DNA from: Rhodothermales bacterium
GTDB lineage: Bacteria; Bacteroidota; Rhodothermia; Rhodothermales; VXPQ01
NCBI GenBank assembly: GCA_951812345.1
Contig: OX638295.1
Span: forward strand, 558,501 to 622,500
Direction of reading: 5' to 3'
Length of the DNA: 64,000 bases
Part shown: piece by piece, positions 15,511-25,600 of the stretch
Position numbering within the stretch: position 1 is the stretch's first letter
How the letters are laid out: each line of letters starts with the position of its first letter
Position numbers and translations under genes: made by a program
The notes under the pieces: model-generated
Database searches by the model: none
The model's input: only the letters and a program-made list of their open reading frames with translations
What the model was told of the DNA's origin: nothing

Positions 15511-16815
15511 TTACAAAGCCACCGACGCAAGCGTTTCCCAATAGTTCGGGAACGACACCGCTGCACAGGAAGCGTCCTTGATGACCGTTTCTCCGTCGGC
15601 CATCAGCCCGGCCACGGCCATGGCCATCGCCACACGGTGATCGTGCCAGCTTTCCACGATGTTTCCTTGCAGGGCGGCGGGGCCTTCCACGGCCAATCCG
15701 TCGTCGAATTCTTCCACGGATACGCCCAGCCGCCGCAGGTTCTCCGCCATGGCGCCGATGCGGTCCGTTTCCTTGAAACGCAGTTCGCGCGCGTCCCGTA
15801 TTTCGGTCCGGCCCTTCGCGAGGGCGCCCGCCACCGAAAGGATCGGGATTTCGTCGATCAGGAGGGGGATGCGCGCTCCGTCCACGCGCACGCCCCGGAG
15901 CGATGACGCCTCGATGTGGAGATCGCCCACCGGTTCCCCGCCGGATTCCTCCCGGTTGGCTATGCGGATAACGGCGCCCATTTCCTCAAGCACCCCGATG
16001 AGCGCGCTGCGCGTGGGGTTCAGCCCGACTTTCCGCAGGAGCACGGCGCCGCGAGGCGCTACGGCGCCGGCGACCATGAAAAAGGCGGCGGCGGAAAAAT
16101 CGTTCGGCACGGTCCAGGTACGCGCCGGCACGGACCTGTTTCCCTCGATGGGAATGTGTCGCGCACCTTCTGCCTCGACCGGCGCCAGGTTCAGCATGCG
16201 CTCGGTGTGGTCCCGTGACGGCAGGGTTTCGATGACGGTGGTCCGTCCTGTGGCCCGCAGCCCTGCAAGGAGTACGCAGGATTTTACCTGCGCAGAGGGC
16301 ATCGGGAGGCGGTAGGTTATGCCGTGCAGCCGGGGGCCGCGCTCCATACGCATGGGGGCGCAGCCCGCGTTCAGGGCGATCCGCGCGCCCATCTCCCGGA
16401 GCGGCCCTGCAACGCGTTCCATGGGCCGGCCTCGAAGGGATGCGTCGCCGGTGAGCACACAGTCGAAATCCCGTCCGGCGAGCAGGCCGGAAATGAGGCG
16501 CATCGTGGTGCCCGAGTTGCCGCAGTCCAGGGGGGCGTCGGGGGCGGAGAACCCGTCGAGCCCTTTGCCATGCACCAGGATGTCTTCTCCGTCCTTTTCT
16601 ATGGCAATACCTAACTGCCGGAGGCAACTCAGGGTCGATTGCGGATCGGCGGACGAGGGATAATTGACCAGCCGGGACGTTCCGTCGCCGATAGCCGCAA
16701 GCAGCGCGGCCCGTTGCGCGATGGACTTGTCGGGTGGCGGATCGACGATGCCGTCCACGTGCATACACCGCGTCACAACAGCCCGGTCGCTTGCCTTGTC
16801 GTATCGGATGTTCAC
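15511..16815 (-). CDS. aroA: 3-phosphoshikimate 1-carboxyvinyltransferase (EPSP synthase) AroA
   Basis: The product has the EPSP synthase motifs in order: PPDKSIAQRAALL (phosphate-binding Lys, Ser and Arg), DCGNSGTTMRLISG, SLRGRPMERVAGPL, LPSRDHTERML, DEIPILSVAGALAKG, RFKETDRI and DHRVAMAMAVAG. It joins phosphoenolpyruvate to shikimate-3-phosphate in the cytoplasm; aroK is at 53130-53678. PP replaces the common PG before DKS. The start is uncertain. GTG at 16813-16815 gives 434 residues, close to the usual length. ATG at 16762-16764 gives a very short N-terminus. A TTG at 16902 lies in a repeat. Confidence 0.9.
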   Translation of the reverse strand: MNIRYDKASDRAVVTRCMHVDGIVDPPPDKSIAQRAALLAAIGDGTSRLVNYPSSADPQSTLSCLRQLGIAIEKDGEDILVHGKGLDGFSAPDAPLDCGNSGTTMRLISGLLAGRDFDCVLTGDASLRGRPMERVAGPLREMGARIALNAGCAPMRMERGPRLHGITYRLPMPSAQVKSCVLLAGLRATGRTTVIETLPSRDHTERMLNLAPVEAEGARHIPIEGNRSVPARTWTVPNDFSAAAFFMVAGAVAPRGAVLLRKVGLNPTRSALIGVLEEMGAVIRIANREESGGEPVGDLHIEASSLRGVRVDGARIPLLIDEIPILSVAGALAKGRTEIRDARELRFKETDRIGAMAENLRRLGVSVEEFDDGLAVEGPAALQGNIVESWHDHRVAMAMAVAGLMADGETVIKDASCAAVSFPNYWETLASVAL

Positions 16816-16878
16816 GAAGCGGGAATCGTACGGGTTGCCTTGGAAAAACGAACCATGCTCCAAAAACCGGGCATCATC

Positions 16879-17133
16879 AGAATACTCTGAGTACGTCCGC
16901 AATGTTCAAAGGCTGAAAGGGGTGGGCTGGCAAGGAATGAGGAAGCAATGTGGCAGGCCCCACACAATGAGGAATGACGCGGCCAGCGTGCTTCTCGCAG
17001 CCTCCCGAAGGGCGCTTCACATCCGCGATGCCCCGAATCCGTACGTTTTCCGCTAATTTAAACGATGCAATTACAATATCTTTTACGTTCGAGTGTGAAG
17101 CGCTGATCGAAGCGGTTTTGGTCAGAGTATCCT
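16879..17133 (-). mobile_element. Full MITE-like element, copy B (about 255 bp)
   Basis: Left end AGAATACTCTGAGTACGTCC and right end GGTTTTGGTCAGAGTATCCT are inverted relatives. The interior matches copies A and C in the opposite orientation: GGCTGGCAAGGAATGAGGAA, a TGTGG...CCACA hairpin, then CTCGCAGCCTCCCGAAGGGC. The flanks are TC and GA, not TA. It separates divergent aroA and tatA and fills most of this 430-base gap. It ends about 115 bases upstream of the tatA start. Confidence 0.83.
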
Positions 17134-17248
17134 GATTGCATGTTCCGGTCCCGGAACCCCGCTTACCCCCCTTCGTTTACCGGTAAAAGCCGTATTATCG
17201 CCGTAACGGCGCGCACTCCACTATCGTTCACAAGAAAGAGGATTGGTC

Positions 17249-17581
17249 ATGGGTCTGGGAACGCCGGAAATCATTCTGATCGCTTTGGCTTTACTCCTCA
17301 TATTCGGCGCCAAGCGCATACCGGAAATTGCGCGCGGGCTCGGCAAGGGCATGCGGGAATTCAAGGACGCCACCAAGGACATCCAGCGTGAACTCACCGT
17401 GGAGGACAGCCAGCGTTCGACCTACCGTCCCCAGCCGCCTGCGCAAGCTGCGCCGCAACCCCAGGCGCCCCCTGCGCAACCGCCCGCCCAACAGGCGGCT
17501 CAACCTGCACAAGCTGCCCCGGCGCCGGACGCCGCTGCTTCCGGTCCAGCCCAGGCGCCCGATCAGACCCCTCAAAGCTGA
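17249..17581 (+). CDS. tatA: Twin-arginine translocase subunit TatA/E
   Basis: This 110-residue protein starts at the ATG at 17249, preceded by a good ribosome site (AAGAAAGAGGA). It has the TatA plan: MGLGTPEIILIALALLLIFGAKRIPEIARGLGKGMREFKDA, giving one short membrane helix, an FGAKRIPE hinge and an amphipathic helix. A long low-complexity tail rich in Pro, Ala and Gln then runs from about residue 52 to the end. TatA oligomers form the pore for folded Tat substrates in the inner membrane. tatC is not in the window. gatA follows about 80 bases downstream. Confidence 0.92.
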   Translation: MGLGTPEIILIALALLLIFGAKRIPEIARGLGKGMREFKDATKDIQRELTVEDSQRSTYRPQPPAQAAPQPQAPPAQPPAQQAAQPAQAAPAPDAAASGPAQAPDQTPQS

Positions 17582-17663
17582 TTGTGCCGCTGCGGCGGGT
17601 TGTTGTTTGCCGCATCCCGCCCTTCGTCGTCTACACTGAACGCCATACCTTGCCGCTCGTCCG

Positions 17664-19214
17664 ATGACCCCATTTGCGGACGCCCGGAAAGCCTTGCAGA
17701 AAGGAGAGACCGATTGCGAACAATTGGTCTCTTCTTTTTTTGCGCGCATTCGGGCGCAGAATGATCGGCTCAACGCCTTCGTTTCGGTGGATGAGGAGGA
17801 CGCTCTCGAACAAGCCCGCCGGCTTGACCGATGGACGGGCGCCGGCCCGGAACTGCCGCTGAAGGGCATGATTATGGGCGTCAAGGACGTGATCTGCATG
17901 AAGGGGCGCTCCGTCACCTGTTCGTCCCGCATGCTCGAACATTTCGAGTCGCTGTACGACGCCACGGCGATCGAACGCCTGCGCGCTGCGGGCGCTATTT
18001 TCGTCGGGAAAACGAACTGCGACGAGTTCGCGATGGGTTCGTCCAACGAGACCTCATATTTCGGTCCGGTCAGAAATCCCGCGAACCCCGAGTACATCCC
18101 CGGCGGCTCTTCCGGAGGCTCCGCCGCCGCCGTCGCTGCCGGGATGTGCCATACGGCGCTTGGCACCGATACGGGCGGGTCTATTCGCCAGCCCGCCGCG
18201 CATTGCGGCGTGGTGGGCCTGAAGCCCACCTACGGGCGCGTGTCCCGGTTCGGCCTGGTGGCCTTCGCTTCTTCCTTCGATTGCATGGGGCCGATCGGGC
18301 AAAGCGTGGAGGAATGCGCACTCCTCCTGAACCACATGGCGGGGCAGGACGAACGGGATTCCACCAGCGCGCCGGTGGAGGCGCCCGACTACACGCAAGC
18401 GCTGACGGGGAATATCCGGGGCCTGCGCATCGGGTTGCCGAAGGAGTATTTCGCCGACGGACTCGACGCCGGGATCCGGGGCATGATCGAGGAATGTGTG
18501 CGTGGTCTCGAAGGCGAGGGGGCCGTGGTGCAGGAAGTGTCGCTGCCTCGTACAGAATACGGCATTGCTACGTATTACATTCTGACCACCGCCGAAGCGT
18601 CCAGTAATCTGGCCCGGTACGACGGGATCCGGTATGGTCGCCGCGCATCGCTCGATGAGCTCCTCGAAACGATGCAAAACGAGCGGGAGGAACTGGAACG
18701 GGCCATGGAAACCGCCTCCGGGGCAGAGGTAGAAGCGCTTAAGGAGCGTCTGGACGAAGACCCCATGCTCCACCGCTTCTATATGGCTTCCCGGACGGAG
18801 GGCTTCGGGGATGAAGTCAAACGGCGAATCATGCTCGGCGCCTACGTGCTCTCTTCCGGATACTACGACGCCTATTATGCAAAAGGACAGCAGGTACGGA
18901 CCCTGATCCGGAACGATTTCGATGCGGTCTTCGAGGAGGTGGATGCGCTTATTGCACCGGCTACCCCCACGCCCGCCTTCCGCATCGGCAGCAAGGCGGA
19001 CGATCCGATGGCCATGTATCTCAGCGATATTTACACGGTGACCGCTAACCTTGCGGGTATTCCCGGTCTGGTCGTGCCCCTCGGTTTGCATCCGGAGGCG
19101 CCCCATCTGCCCGTGGGTGTGCAGATCCTGGGGCCACACTTCGGCGAAGAGACGATATTCCGTGCCGGGGACATGGTAGAGCGGTTGTACGGAAGGGCGC
19201 CGGGCCGGGCGTAA
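17664..19214 (+). CDS. gatA: Asp-tRNA(Asn)/Glu-tRNA(Gln) amidotransferase subunit A
   Basis: This 516-residue amidase-signature enzyme shows the Ser-cisSer-Lys triad motifs: GVKDVI (Lys), PGGSSGGSAAAVAAG and DTGGSIRQPAA. It also has the GatA-typical GLKPTYGRVSRFGLVAFASSFD and a C-terminal TPTPAFRIG. It hydrolyses glutamine to supply ammonia for correcting mischarged Glu-tRNA(Gln) or Asp-tRNA(Asn). GatB and GatC are not encoded nearby. The helical insertion around residues 330-375 (LLETMQNEREELERAM) is common in the family. Alternative amidases cannot be excluded on the signature alone, but overall length and motifs fit GatA best. Confidence 0.93.
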   Translation: MTPFADARKALQKGETDCEQLVSSFFARIRAQNDRLNAFVSVDEEDALEQARRLDRWTGAGPELPLKGMIMGVKDVICMKGRSVTCSSRMLEHFESLYDATAIERLRAAGAIFVGKTNCDEFAMGSSNETSYFGPVRNPANPEYIPGGSSGGSAAAVAAGMCHTALGTDTGGSIRQPAAHCGVVGLKPTYGRVSRFGLVAFASSFDCMGPIGQSVEECALLLNHMAGQDERDSTSAPVEAPDYTQALTGNIRGLRIGLPKEYFADGLDAGIRGMIEECVRGLEGEGAVVQEVSLPRTEYGIATYYILTTAEASSNLARYDGIRYGRRASLDELLETMQNEREELERAMETASGAEVEALKERLDEDPMLHRFYMASRTEGFGDEVKRRIMLGAYVLSSGYYDAYYAKGQQVRTLIRNDFDAVFEEVDALIAPATPTPAFRIGSKADDPMAMYLSDIYTVTANLAGIPGLVVPLGLHPEAPHLPVGVQILGPHFGEETIFRAGDMVERLYGRAPGRA

Positions 19215-19346
19215 ATATTCTGCAATATTCCGCGTGCCCGTTTTATCCTTGCAATTTATTCACTTTCCTTCGGGATATGCTCCCCGTGTGTTCGTAATCT
19301 TCCCTGATTTTCCCCTGTTTCCCCCTCAGGATTGTCCGTATCTTTA

Positions 19347-19356
19347 AGGATACTCC
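19347..19356. repeat. Short MITE-like end upstream of sucD
   Basis: TTTAAGGATACTCC contains the outer bases of the element's end, TA-flanked (19345-19346), but the match stops after GGATACTC. It lies 46 bases before the sucD start. The rest of the 187-base gatA-sucD gap is T-rich and contains AATATT-CTGC-AATATT just after the gatA stop. I see no clear terminator. Confidence 0.4.
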
Positions 19357-19401
19357 TTACCTTAAGCCCGTTCCTGTTTTTCGCCGCTTATTCCAACCGT
19401 T

Positions 19402-20277
19402 ATGGCGATTCTCGTCGATAAAAACACCCGTTTGCTTGTCCAGGGATTCACGGGTTCCGAAGGCACGTTCCACTCCGAGCACATGCTCGAGTACGGTACT
19501 GCGCTTGTAGCCGGCGTGACGCCCGGCAAGGGTGGCCGCACGCATCTCGGCAAGCCGGTGTTCAACACCGTGGCCGAGGCGGTCGTGCAAGAAGGGGCGA
19601 ACGCGTCGGTGATTTTCGTACCTCCTCCGTTTGCTGCGGATGCGATTCTGGAGGCCGCGGAAGCCGGCATACGGGTGATTGTGAGTATCACGGAAGGCAT
19701 ACCCACAGGGGATATGATCCCGGTTTTTCACTATGTGCAGCGCAAGGGCGCGCGTCTGATCGGCCCGAATTGTCCGGGAGCCCTGACGCCCGATCAGGCA
19801 AAAGTCGGCATCATGCCGGCCATGATTTTCGCCGAAGGGCCCGTGGGAGTGGTATCGCGCTCCGGCACCCTGACGTACGAAGCGGTAGACCAGCTTACCC
19901 GGCAGGGTCTTGGTCAGAGTACGGCGGTGGGTATCGGCGGGGATCCTGTCATCGGGACGAATTTCGTGGATATCCTGCGGTTATTCGAGGAAGATGACGA
20001 CACCGGGGCCGTGGTAATGATTGGCGAAATCGGCGGTACGGCGGAAGAAGAAGCCGCGGCCTTCGTTCGAGACCATATGACGAAGCCTGTGTTCGGATTC
20101 ATTGCGGGCCGAACGGCGCCTCCCGGACGCCGGATGGGGCATGCCGGCGCCATTGTTTCCGGGGGCAAGGGTACGGCGGAAGAAAAGATTGCTGCGCTGG
20201 AAGAAGCCGGAGTGGTGGTGATCGAGAATCCGGCAGTGATCGGCGAGACGGTGAAGGATCGGTTAACTACCGCGTAA
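19402..20277 (+). CDS. sucD: Succinyl-CoA synthetase alpha subunit SucD
   Basis: This 291-residue protein carries the CoA-binding N-domain ([33 protein letters not shown]). It also has [45 protein letters not shown] and the phosphohistidine motif [10 protein letters not shown]. It forms the alpha half of the ADP- or GDP-forming ligase that converts succinyl-CoA to succinate with substrate-level phosphorylation. sucC is not adjacent, which is common in this group. engB starts 26 bases downstream. Confidence 0.95.
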   Translation: MAILVDKNTRLLVQGFTGSEGTFHSEHMLEYGTALVAGVTPGKGGRTHLGKPVFNTVAEAVVQEGANASVIFVPPPFAADAILEAAEAGIRVIVSITEGIPTGDMIPVFHYVQRKGARLIGPNCPGALTPDQAKVGIMPAMIFAEGPVGVVSRSGTLTYEAVDQLTRQGLGQSTAVGIGGDPVIGTNFVDILRLFEEDDDTGAVVMIGEIGGTAEEEAAAFVRDHMTKPVFGFIAGRTAPPGRRMGHAGAIVSGGKGTAEEKIAALEEAGVVVIENPAVIGETVKDRLTTA

Positions 20278-20303
20278 ATCAGACCATCCGGACGAGGCGC
20301 CCC

Positions 20304-20900
20304 TTGCATATTCGGGAAATTACGTTTGTCAAGGGATCGGCGTCCTGGAGTGGACTCCCTTCGGACGGACGGCCCGAAGTGGCGTTCGCCGGCCGCTCGA
20401 ACGTGGGCAAGAGTTCCTTGTTGAATGCGCTGGCGGGGCGCCGGGCGCTGGCCCGAACGAGCGGGACGCCGGGCAAGACCAGGGAATTCAATTATTACCT
20501 TGTCAACGAGCGTCTGTATTTCGTGGATCTTCCGGGCTTCGGCTATGCGAAAGTCTCGAAGCGGGAGCGTGCGCACTGGGCCCGGCTCATCGAGCGCTAC
20601 ATTGCGGAACGCGATATGCTGCGCCTGATCGTTCACCTGGTGGACAGCCGGCACGAGCCGGGCGTCCTCGACAGGAGTTTTATAGAATTCATGTGCGGGA
20701 GCGACGTGCCCTACGCTATTGCCCTTACGAAGTGCGACAAACTCTCCGGTAATGATCGTGTGAAGACGGAACACCGCATGCACGAGACGCTTTCGACGTA
20801 CGGACTGGAAATTCCGGTTTTTCTGACCTCATCGCAGACAAAACGGGGCTTGCCCGCCTTGTTGGAATGGATCGGGACGATGGCAACCATGGAACCATGA
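20304..20900 (+). CDS. engB: Ribosome-biogenesis GTPase EngB/YsxC
   Basis: This 198-residue single G-domain protein has G1 GRSNVGKSSLLNAL, G2 around GTPGKTREFNYY, G3 DLPGFGYA, G4 TKCDKL and G5 SSQTKRG, all typical of EngB. It starts at a TTG; the first residues (HIREITFVKGSASWSGLP) match the family's N-terminus, so the start is supported by similarity rather than codon. It acts in 50S subunit assembly. The stop overlaps the serA start by 4 bases (ATGA), indicating coupled translation. sucD lies just upstream. Confidence 0.94.
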   Translation: MHIREITFVKGSASWSGLPSDGRPEVAFAGRSNVGKSSLLNALAGRRALARTSGTPGKTREFNYYLVNERLYFVDLPGFGYAKVSKRERAHWARLIERYIAERDMLRLIVHLVDSRHEPGVLDRSFIEFMCGSDVPYAIALTKCDKLSGNDRVKTEHRMHETLSTYGLEIPVFLTSSQTKRGLPALLEWIGTMATMEP

Positions 20901-22492
20901 CAAAAAAGATGAAGGTGCTTATCACCGATGCGGTCGATCCGATCTGCATCGACATGCTGGAAGCCCGCGGCATTACGCCCGATGTCCGGTTGAAGCAATC
21001 CGGAGAGGCGTTGCGGGAGGCGGTTGCAGAGGCGGACGGCTGGATCATTCGCAGCGGCACCACCATTACGGCGGACCTTATCGAAGCGGCAGGTAACCTG
21101 AGGGTGATAGGACGCGCCGGGGTCGGGGTGGACAATATCGACCTTGCCGCCGCTACCCGCCGGGGCGTACTTGTAATCAATGCGCCTTCCGGCAATACGA
21201 TCTCGACTGCCGAGCACACCTGCGCCATGTTGCTTTCCATGGCCCGCCGCGTGCCTCAGGCGAACCGCTCTATTGCGGAGGGCAAGTGGGACCGCAAATC
21301 GTTCACCGGATCGGAAGTGTACGAAAAGACCCTCGGCGTCGTGGGGTTGGGGAAAATCGGACGGGAAGTGGCGGTGCGCATGGCCGGGTTCGGCATGAAC
21401 CTGATCGGGTACGACCCGGTGTTGTCGCAGGAGGCTGCCGAGCGCCTTGGGGTGCGCCTTGTGGACATGGACGGGTTATTGACCGGGAGTGACTTCATTA
21501 CCGTACATACGCCCCTGAACGACGCAACCCGCGGCCTGCTCCGGAAGGAAACGCTTGCGCAGTGCCGCCAGGGGGTGTGTATTGTCAATTGCGCCCGGGG
21601 AGGCATTGTCGAGGAAAAGGACCTGCTTGCTGCGCTGGATAGCGGGCAAGTGGGGGGCGTGGCGCTTGACGTGTATTCCATAGAGCCTCCGCCCGTTGAA
21701 CTGCAGGAATTGCTCAGGCATCCGAAGGTAATCGCTACGCCCCACATTGCGGCCTCGACGGAGGAAGCGCAGGAAAAAGTCGCGGTGCAGATTACCGAGC
21801 AGGTCATTCGCGCGCTATGCGGCGAGGCGGTGCAGACGCCTGTCAACGCGCTGGCCATCAAAATGGCGGCGCAACCGGATGTCCAACCCTATTTGAGTCT
21901 ATCCGATCGCCTTGGCCAGTTGATCGGGCAACTGGGGGGTGGGCGTATTCGGGGGATCACCGTGGGGTGTCGGGGGGATGTTCCGCGCCGTTATTCCGAA
22001 GTGCTGACGGTGGCTGCCGTACGCGGGATTCTATCGAAGTGGGTCACGGAACCCGTGAATCTGATCAATGCGCCGTTTCTTGCGGAGGATATGGGGATCC
22101 ATGTGACGGAAGCACGGGATACGGCGCCCGGCGGGTACACGAATCTGTTGCAGATCGGTTTGGAAACGGACGACGGCGCCCGCACGGTGGCCGGTACGAT
22201 ATTCGACCGCGACGAACCGCGCCTGGTGCGTATTGACGATTACTGGCTGGAGATCAAGCCGGAGGGGCACATGATCGTCTACAGGAATGTGGACCGGCCC
22301 GGCATGTTGGCGGCGGTGGGGAGCATCTTGGCCCGTAACGATATCAACATCGGCGCCCTGGCGCTGGGGCGGGCCGGCAAGGGAGAGATTGCTTTGACGG
22401 CGGTTACCGTGGACGAGGTGGTTGCGGCAGCCGTAGTCGGGGAGATTGCGGCGCTGGACGGTATCGAGGATGTGCGCAGGGTGGACGTGTAA
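20897..22492 (+). CDS. serA: D-3-phosphoglycerate dehydrogenase SerA
   Basis: This 531-residue enzyme starts at the ATG overlapping the engB stop. It has a split substrate-binding domain and a Rossmann domain (VVGLGKIGREVAVRMAGFGMNLIGYDP). The catalytic residues are in NCARGGIVEE (Arg), the DVYSIEPPP segment (Glu) and TPHIAASTEEAQ (His). Next is the intervening allosteric-substrate-binding domain typical of the long form, and then a C-terminal ACT domain (VYRNVDRPGMLAAVGSILARNDINI). It oxidises 3-phosphoglycerate to 3-phosphohydroxypyruvate, the first step of serine synthesis. The ACT domain predicts serine feedback control. Confidence 0.95.
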   Translation: MTKKMKVLITDAVDPICIDMLEARGITPDVRLKQSGEALREAVAEADGWIIRSGTTITADLIEAAGNLRVIGRAGVGVDNIDLAAATRRGVLVINAPSGNTISTAEHTCAMLLSMARRVPQANRSIAEGKWDRKSFTGSEVYEKTLGVVGLGKIGREVAVRMAGFGMNLIGYDPVLSQEAAERLGVRLVDMDGLLTGSDFITVHTPLNDATRGLLRKETLAQCRQGVCIVNCARGGIVEEKDLLAALDSGQVGGVALDVYSIEPPPVELQELLRHPKVIATPHIAASTEEAQEKVAVQITEQVIRALCGEAVQTPVNALAIKMAAQPDVQPYLSLSDRLGQLIGQLGGGRIRGITVGCRGDVPRRYSEVLTVAAVRGILSKWVTEPVNLINAPFLAEDMGIHVTEARDTAPGGYTNLLQIGLETDDGARTVAGTIFDRDEPRLVRIDDYWLEIKPEGHMIVYRNVDRPGMLAAVGSILARNDINIGALALGRAGKGEIALTAVTVDEVVAAAVVGEIAALDGIEDVRRVDV

Positions 22493-22550
22493 AGGCGGGT
22501 TTCGGGGGCTTTTGAGCAGGTTTTGCACTTGTGAATAATAAGTGAAGAGC

Positions 22551-22650
22551 GTTTTTGTCCTTGTGTTCCACCGGTTTCTTAGATAGGATTTCCGCTCCTG
22601 TGGCGCAAGGACATAAAAAACAAGGACATAAAAAACAAGGACATAAAAAA
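22551..22650 (+). promoter_or_regulatory. Triple 15-bp tandem repeat and inverted partner upstream of the giant gene
   Basis: CAAGGACATAAAAAA occurs three times in perfect tandem at 22606-22650. An inverted partial copy (GTTTTTGTCCTTG) lies at 22551-22563. The array ends 34 bases before the giant gene's ATG, with a likely ribosome site (TGGAGAAG) in between. It falls in the promoter or leader, so a gain or loss of one unit by slippage would shift spacing by 15 bases. The inverted copy could pair with any unit to make a stem-loop. Confidence 0.6.
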
Positions 22651-22684
22651 ACAACCATAGCATACATACTTCCTGGAGAAGTAC

Positions 22685-25600
22685 ATGAGAACTATATCCT
22701 GGATCGTCGCGGGCATGGCGGCTATAACGGTCTCGCTCTTGACGCTGAGCGCGTGCGACGACGGGGCGCTGACGGGCCTGGACGATGTCGATCCGTCTGC
22801 GGGGGGTAATGCGCGTGTCGCCGTCGGGGACAGTACGGCCCGTGCAGGCGGCGTTCCAGGAGAGGGCGCGTCTTCCCTGGATCGGTATGCGCTTTTGGGT
22901 CGGATCTTGAGCGCCGACGGCAATCCGGATAGCGTGCGCGTACATGTCAAATCCTGGCATACGGATTATAACGAGACCGGTTACGCTACGCTCGGTATAC
23001 CTGCGAAGGGTACGATATACCACTGGGGGGCCGCGCATTCGGAGGGGGTAGATATCCATGGAGAGGGAGGCATTCCCGCGCTTGGACGGGATGCTTTGTA
23101 CGCCCTCTCTTTCGATAGTCCTGCGAGAGGCGATGCGTTGCTGGTCCTTTTGCCCTCCGCTGTCGATGTCGATACGTATTTCACATGGGATAACGGCGAT
23201 ATCGCTATTACGTCCCAGGCCATCGGGGCCAGGACGCATATCCTTGAGGATATATCGATCTATAACGATATTGGGTGGAGAAAAGCCGTTTGCGCGGGCG
23301 GTCGGTTCGGACGAATCGTTTTCGAGGGGGATAGCCTCGATGTGTCTACCGTGTTGCACCGTCGTTTTTATGGCGCCATATCCGGCGAAGCGGAAGGGGA
23401 GATACCGAAAGACGTTTCGGGCTGCGGAACGTCTTCGGATGCTTTCGATGTGCAATTGCTGGGATTCGCGGACGACGATGCGTACCAGATGATCGATTGG
23501 CGTCCGATCGTTTCGGAGTCGATATCCGAATCGGAATCGGTATTGGTTTCTAAATCTAAATCCGAATCGGTATCGGAATCGGAATCGGTTTCTGTATCGG
23601 AATCGGTATCTGCGAAGAGTTCGACGGCGAGTACGACCGCGAGCGCCAGCGGCAACCGATTGAACCGTTCAAAACCGGCGGGCCATGCGCCTCCTTCGGT
23701 GAATTTGTCGGCTTCTCCGGGCAAGATCGACCTCGGAAATAGTTCGACGCTTACCTGGTCGTCGTCGAACGCTACGAGCGTATCGATAAGTCCGGATGTC
23801 GGCCCGGATATCGGTACGGTTGCGACGTCGGGGCAGCGATCGGTTTCCCCGACGACTTCGACGACGTACACGATCGTGGCGAAAGGTCCGGGAGGAAGCA
23901 AATCGGACCGTGCAACCGTGAAGGTTCATATGCCTCCTTCGGTGAGTTTCTCCGCGTCTCCGGGCACGATTAACCTCGGCGGCAGTTCGACGCTTGGCTG
24001 GTCGTCCGAGCACGCTACGCTCGTATCGATCGGTCCGGATATCGGTTTGGTTGGAGCGTCGGGAGAGCGATCGGTTTCTCCGGATAGCACGACGACGTAC
24101 ACGATCGTGGCCACGGGCGCCGACGGAACGTCTACGCAGCGGGCAGAAGCAACCGTAACGGTTAATCGGCCGCCGACGGCCAACGCAGGCGCTGACCAGA
24201 CGGTGGACGAGGGGGATACGGTGACGCTATCCGGTTCGGGTAGTACGGACCCGGAGGGCGCGACGCTGACCTACGCCTGGACGGCTCCGGCAGGGACCGT
24301 GCTGTCGAGTACCACGGAGCCGTACGAGCGGACGTTCACGGCGCCGACGCAGCTTGTGTCGGACTCGGTGCTGACATTCACGCTGACGGTGAACGACGGG
24401 GCGCAAGACTCCGAGGCGGACACGGTGGCGGTGACGGTGACGGCGGACGCTCAGAGCGACAGAGCGGCGCTGGTCGCGCTCTACAACGCGACCGACGGGG
24501 CCAATTGGCAAACCAATACCAACTGGAACAGTAGCGCCGCCATCGATACGTGGTTCGGCGTCAGGACCGACGACGCCGGACGGGTGGTTTCTCTGGATCT
24601 CTTCCGCAACGACCTTTCGGGCTCGATCCCTGCGGCGTTGGGCGACCTGGCCAACCTCGAATACCTGGCTCTCTCCAACAACTCCCTTTCGGGCTCGATC
24701 CCGGCGGCGTTGGGCGACTTGACCAGCCTCACGAACCTGAATCTCTTCCGCAACTCCCTTTCGGGTTCGATCCCTGCGGAGTTGGGCGACCTCGCCAACC
24801 TCACGAGCCTGTCGATCGGTGAGAACTCCTTTTCGGGATCGATCCCTGCGGCGTTGGGCGACCTCGCCAACCTCGACTGGCTGAATCTCGCTAGCAACTC
24901 CCTTTCGGGCTCGATCCCTGCGGCGTTGGGCGACCTCGCCAACCTCACGAACCTGAATCTCAGTGGCAACTCCCTTTCGGGCTCGATCCCGGCGGCGTTG
25001 GGCGACCTCGCCAACCTCAGGAGGCTGTGGATCGGTGAGAACGACCTTTCGGGTTCGATCCCTGCGGCGTTTGTCAACCTGGACAATCTCATTCTCTTGC
25101 AAGTCGACAACGAGCTGTGCGTGCCGGGAGATACCGCATTCCAGCAATGGCTTGGCGATCTCGATGAGTTCGAGGGCGACAGCGACAACATCTGCAATCA
25201 GCCTCCTGTGGCCGATGCGGGCGCCGACCAGACGGTGGACGAGGGCGATACGGTGACGCTATCCGGTTCGGGTAGTACGGACGCGGAGGGCGCCTCGCTG
25301 ACCTACGCCTGGGGCGCTCCGGCGAGTATCTCGCTGTCGGACACCACGGCGCAGTCTCCGACGTTCGCGGCGCCGACGGAGCTGCTGTCGGACGCGTCGC
25401 TGACGTTCACGCTGACGGTGAACGACGGGACGCAAGATTCCGAAGCGGACACGGTGGCGGTGACGGTGACGGCGGGGCCGAACGATGCGCCGACGGCCAA
25501 CGCAGGCGTCGACCAGACGGTCGACGAGGGCGATACGGTGACGCTATCCGGTTCGGGTACGGACCCGGAAGGCGCGACGCTGACCTACGCCTGGGGCGCT

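Noticed and set aside
22606-22650. Possible CRISPR array
   Set aside because: The three 15-bp units are directly adjacent with no spacers, and no cas genes are in the window.
22404-22667. Minus-strand frame with three FLCPC repeats near 22600
   Set aside because: The peptide repeat is just the translated complement of the 15-bp tandem repeat in the leader of the giant gene.
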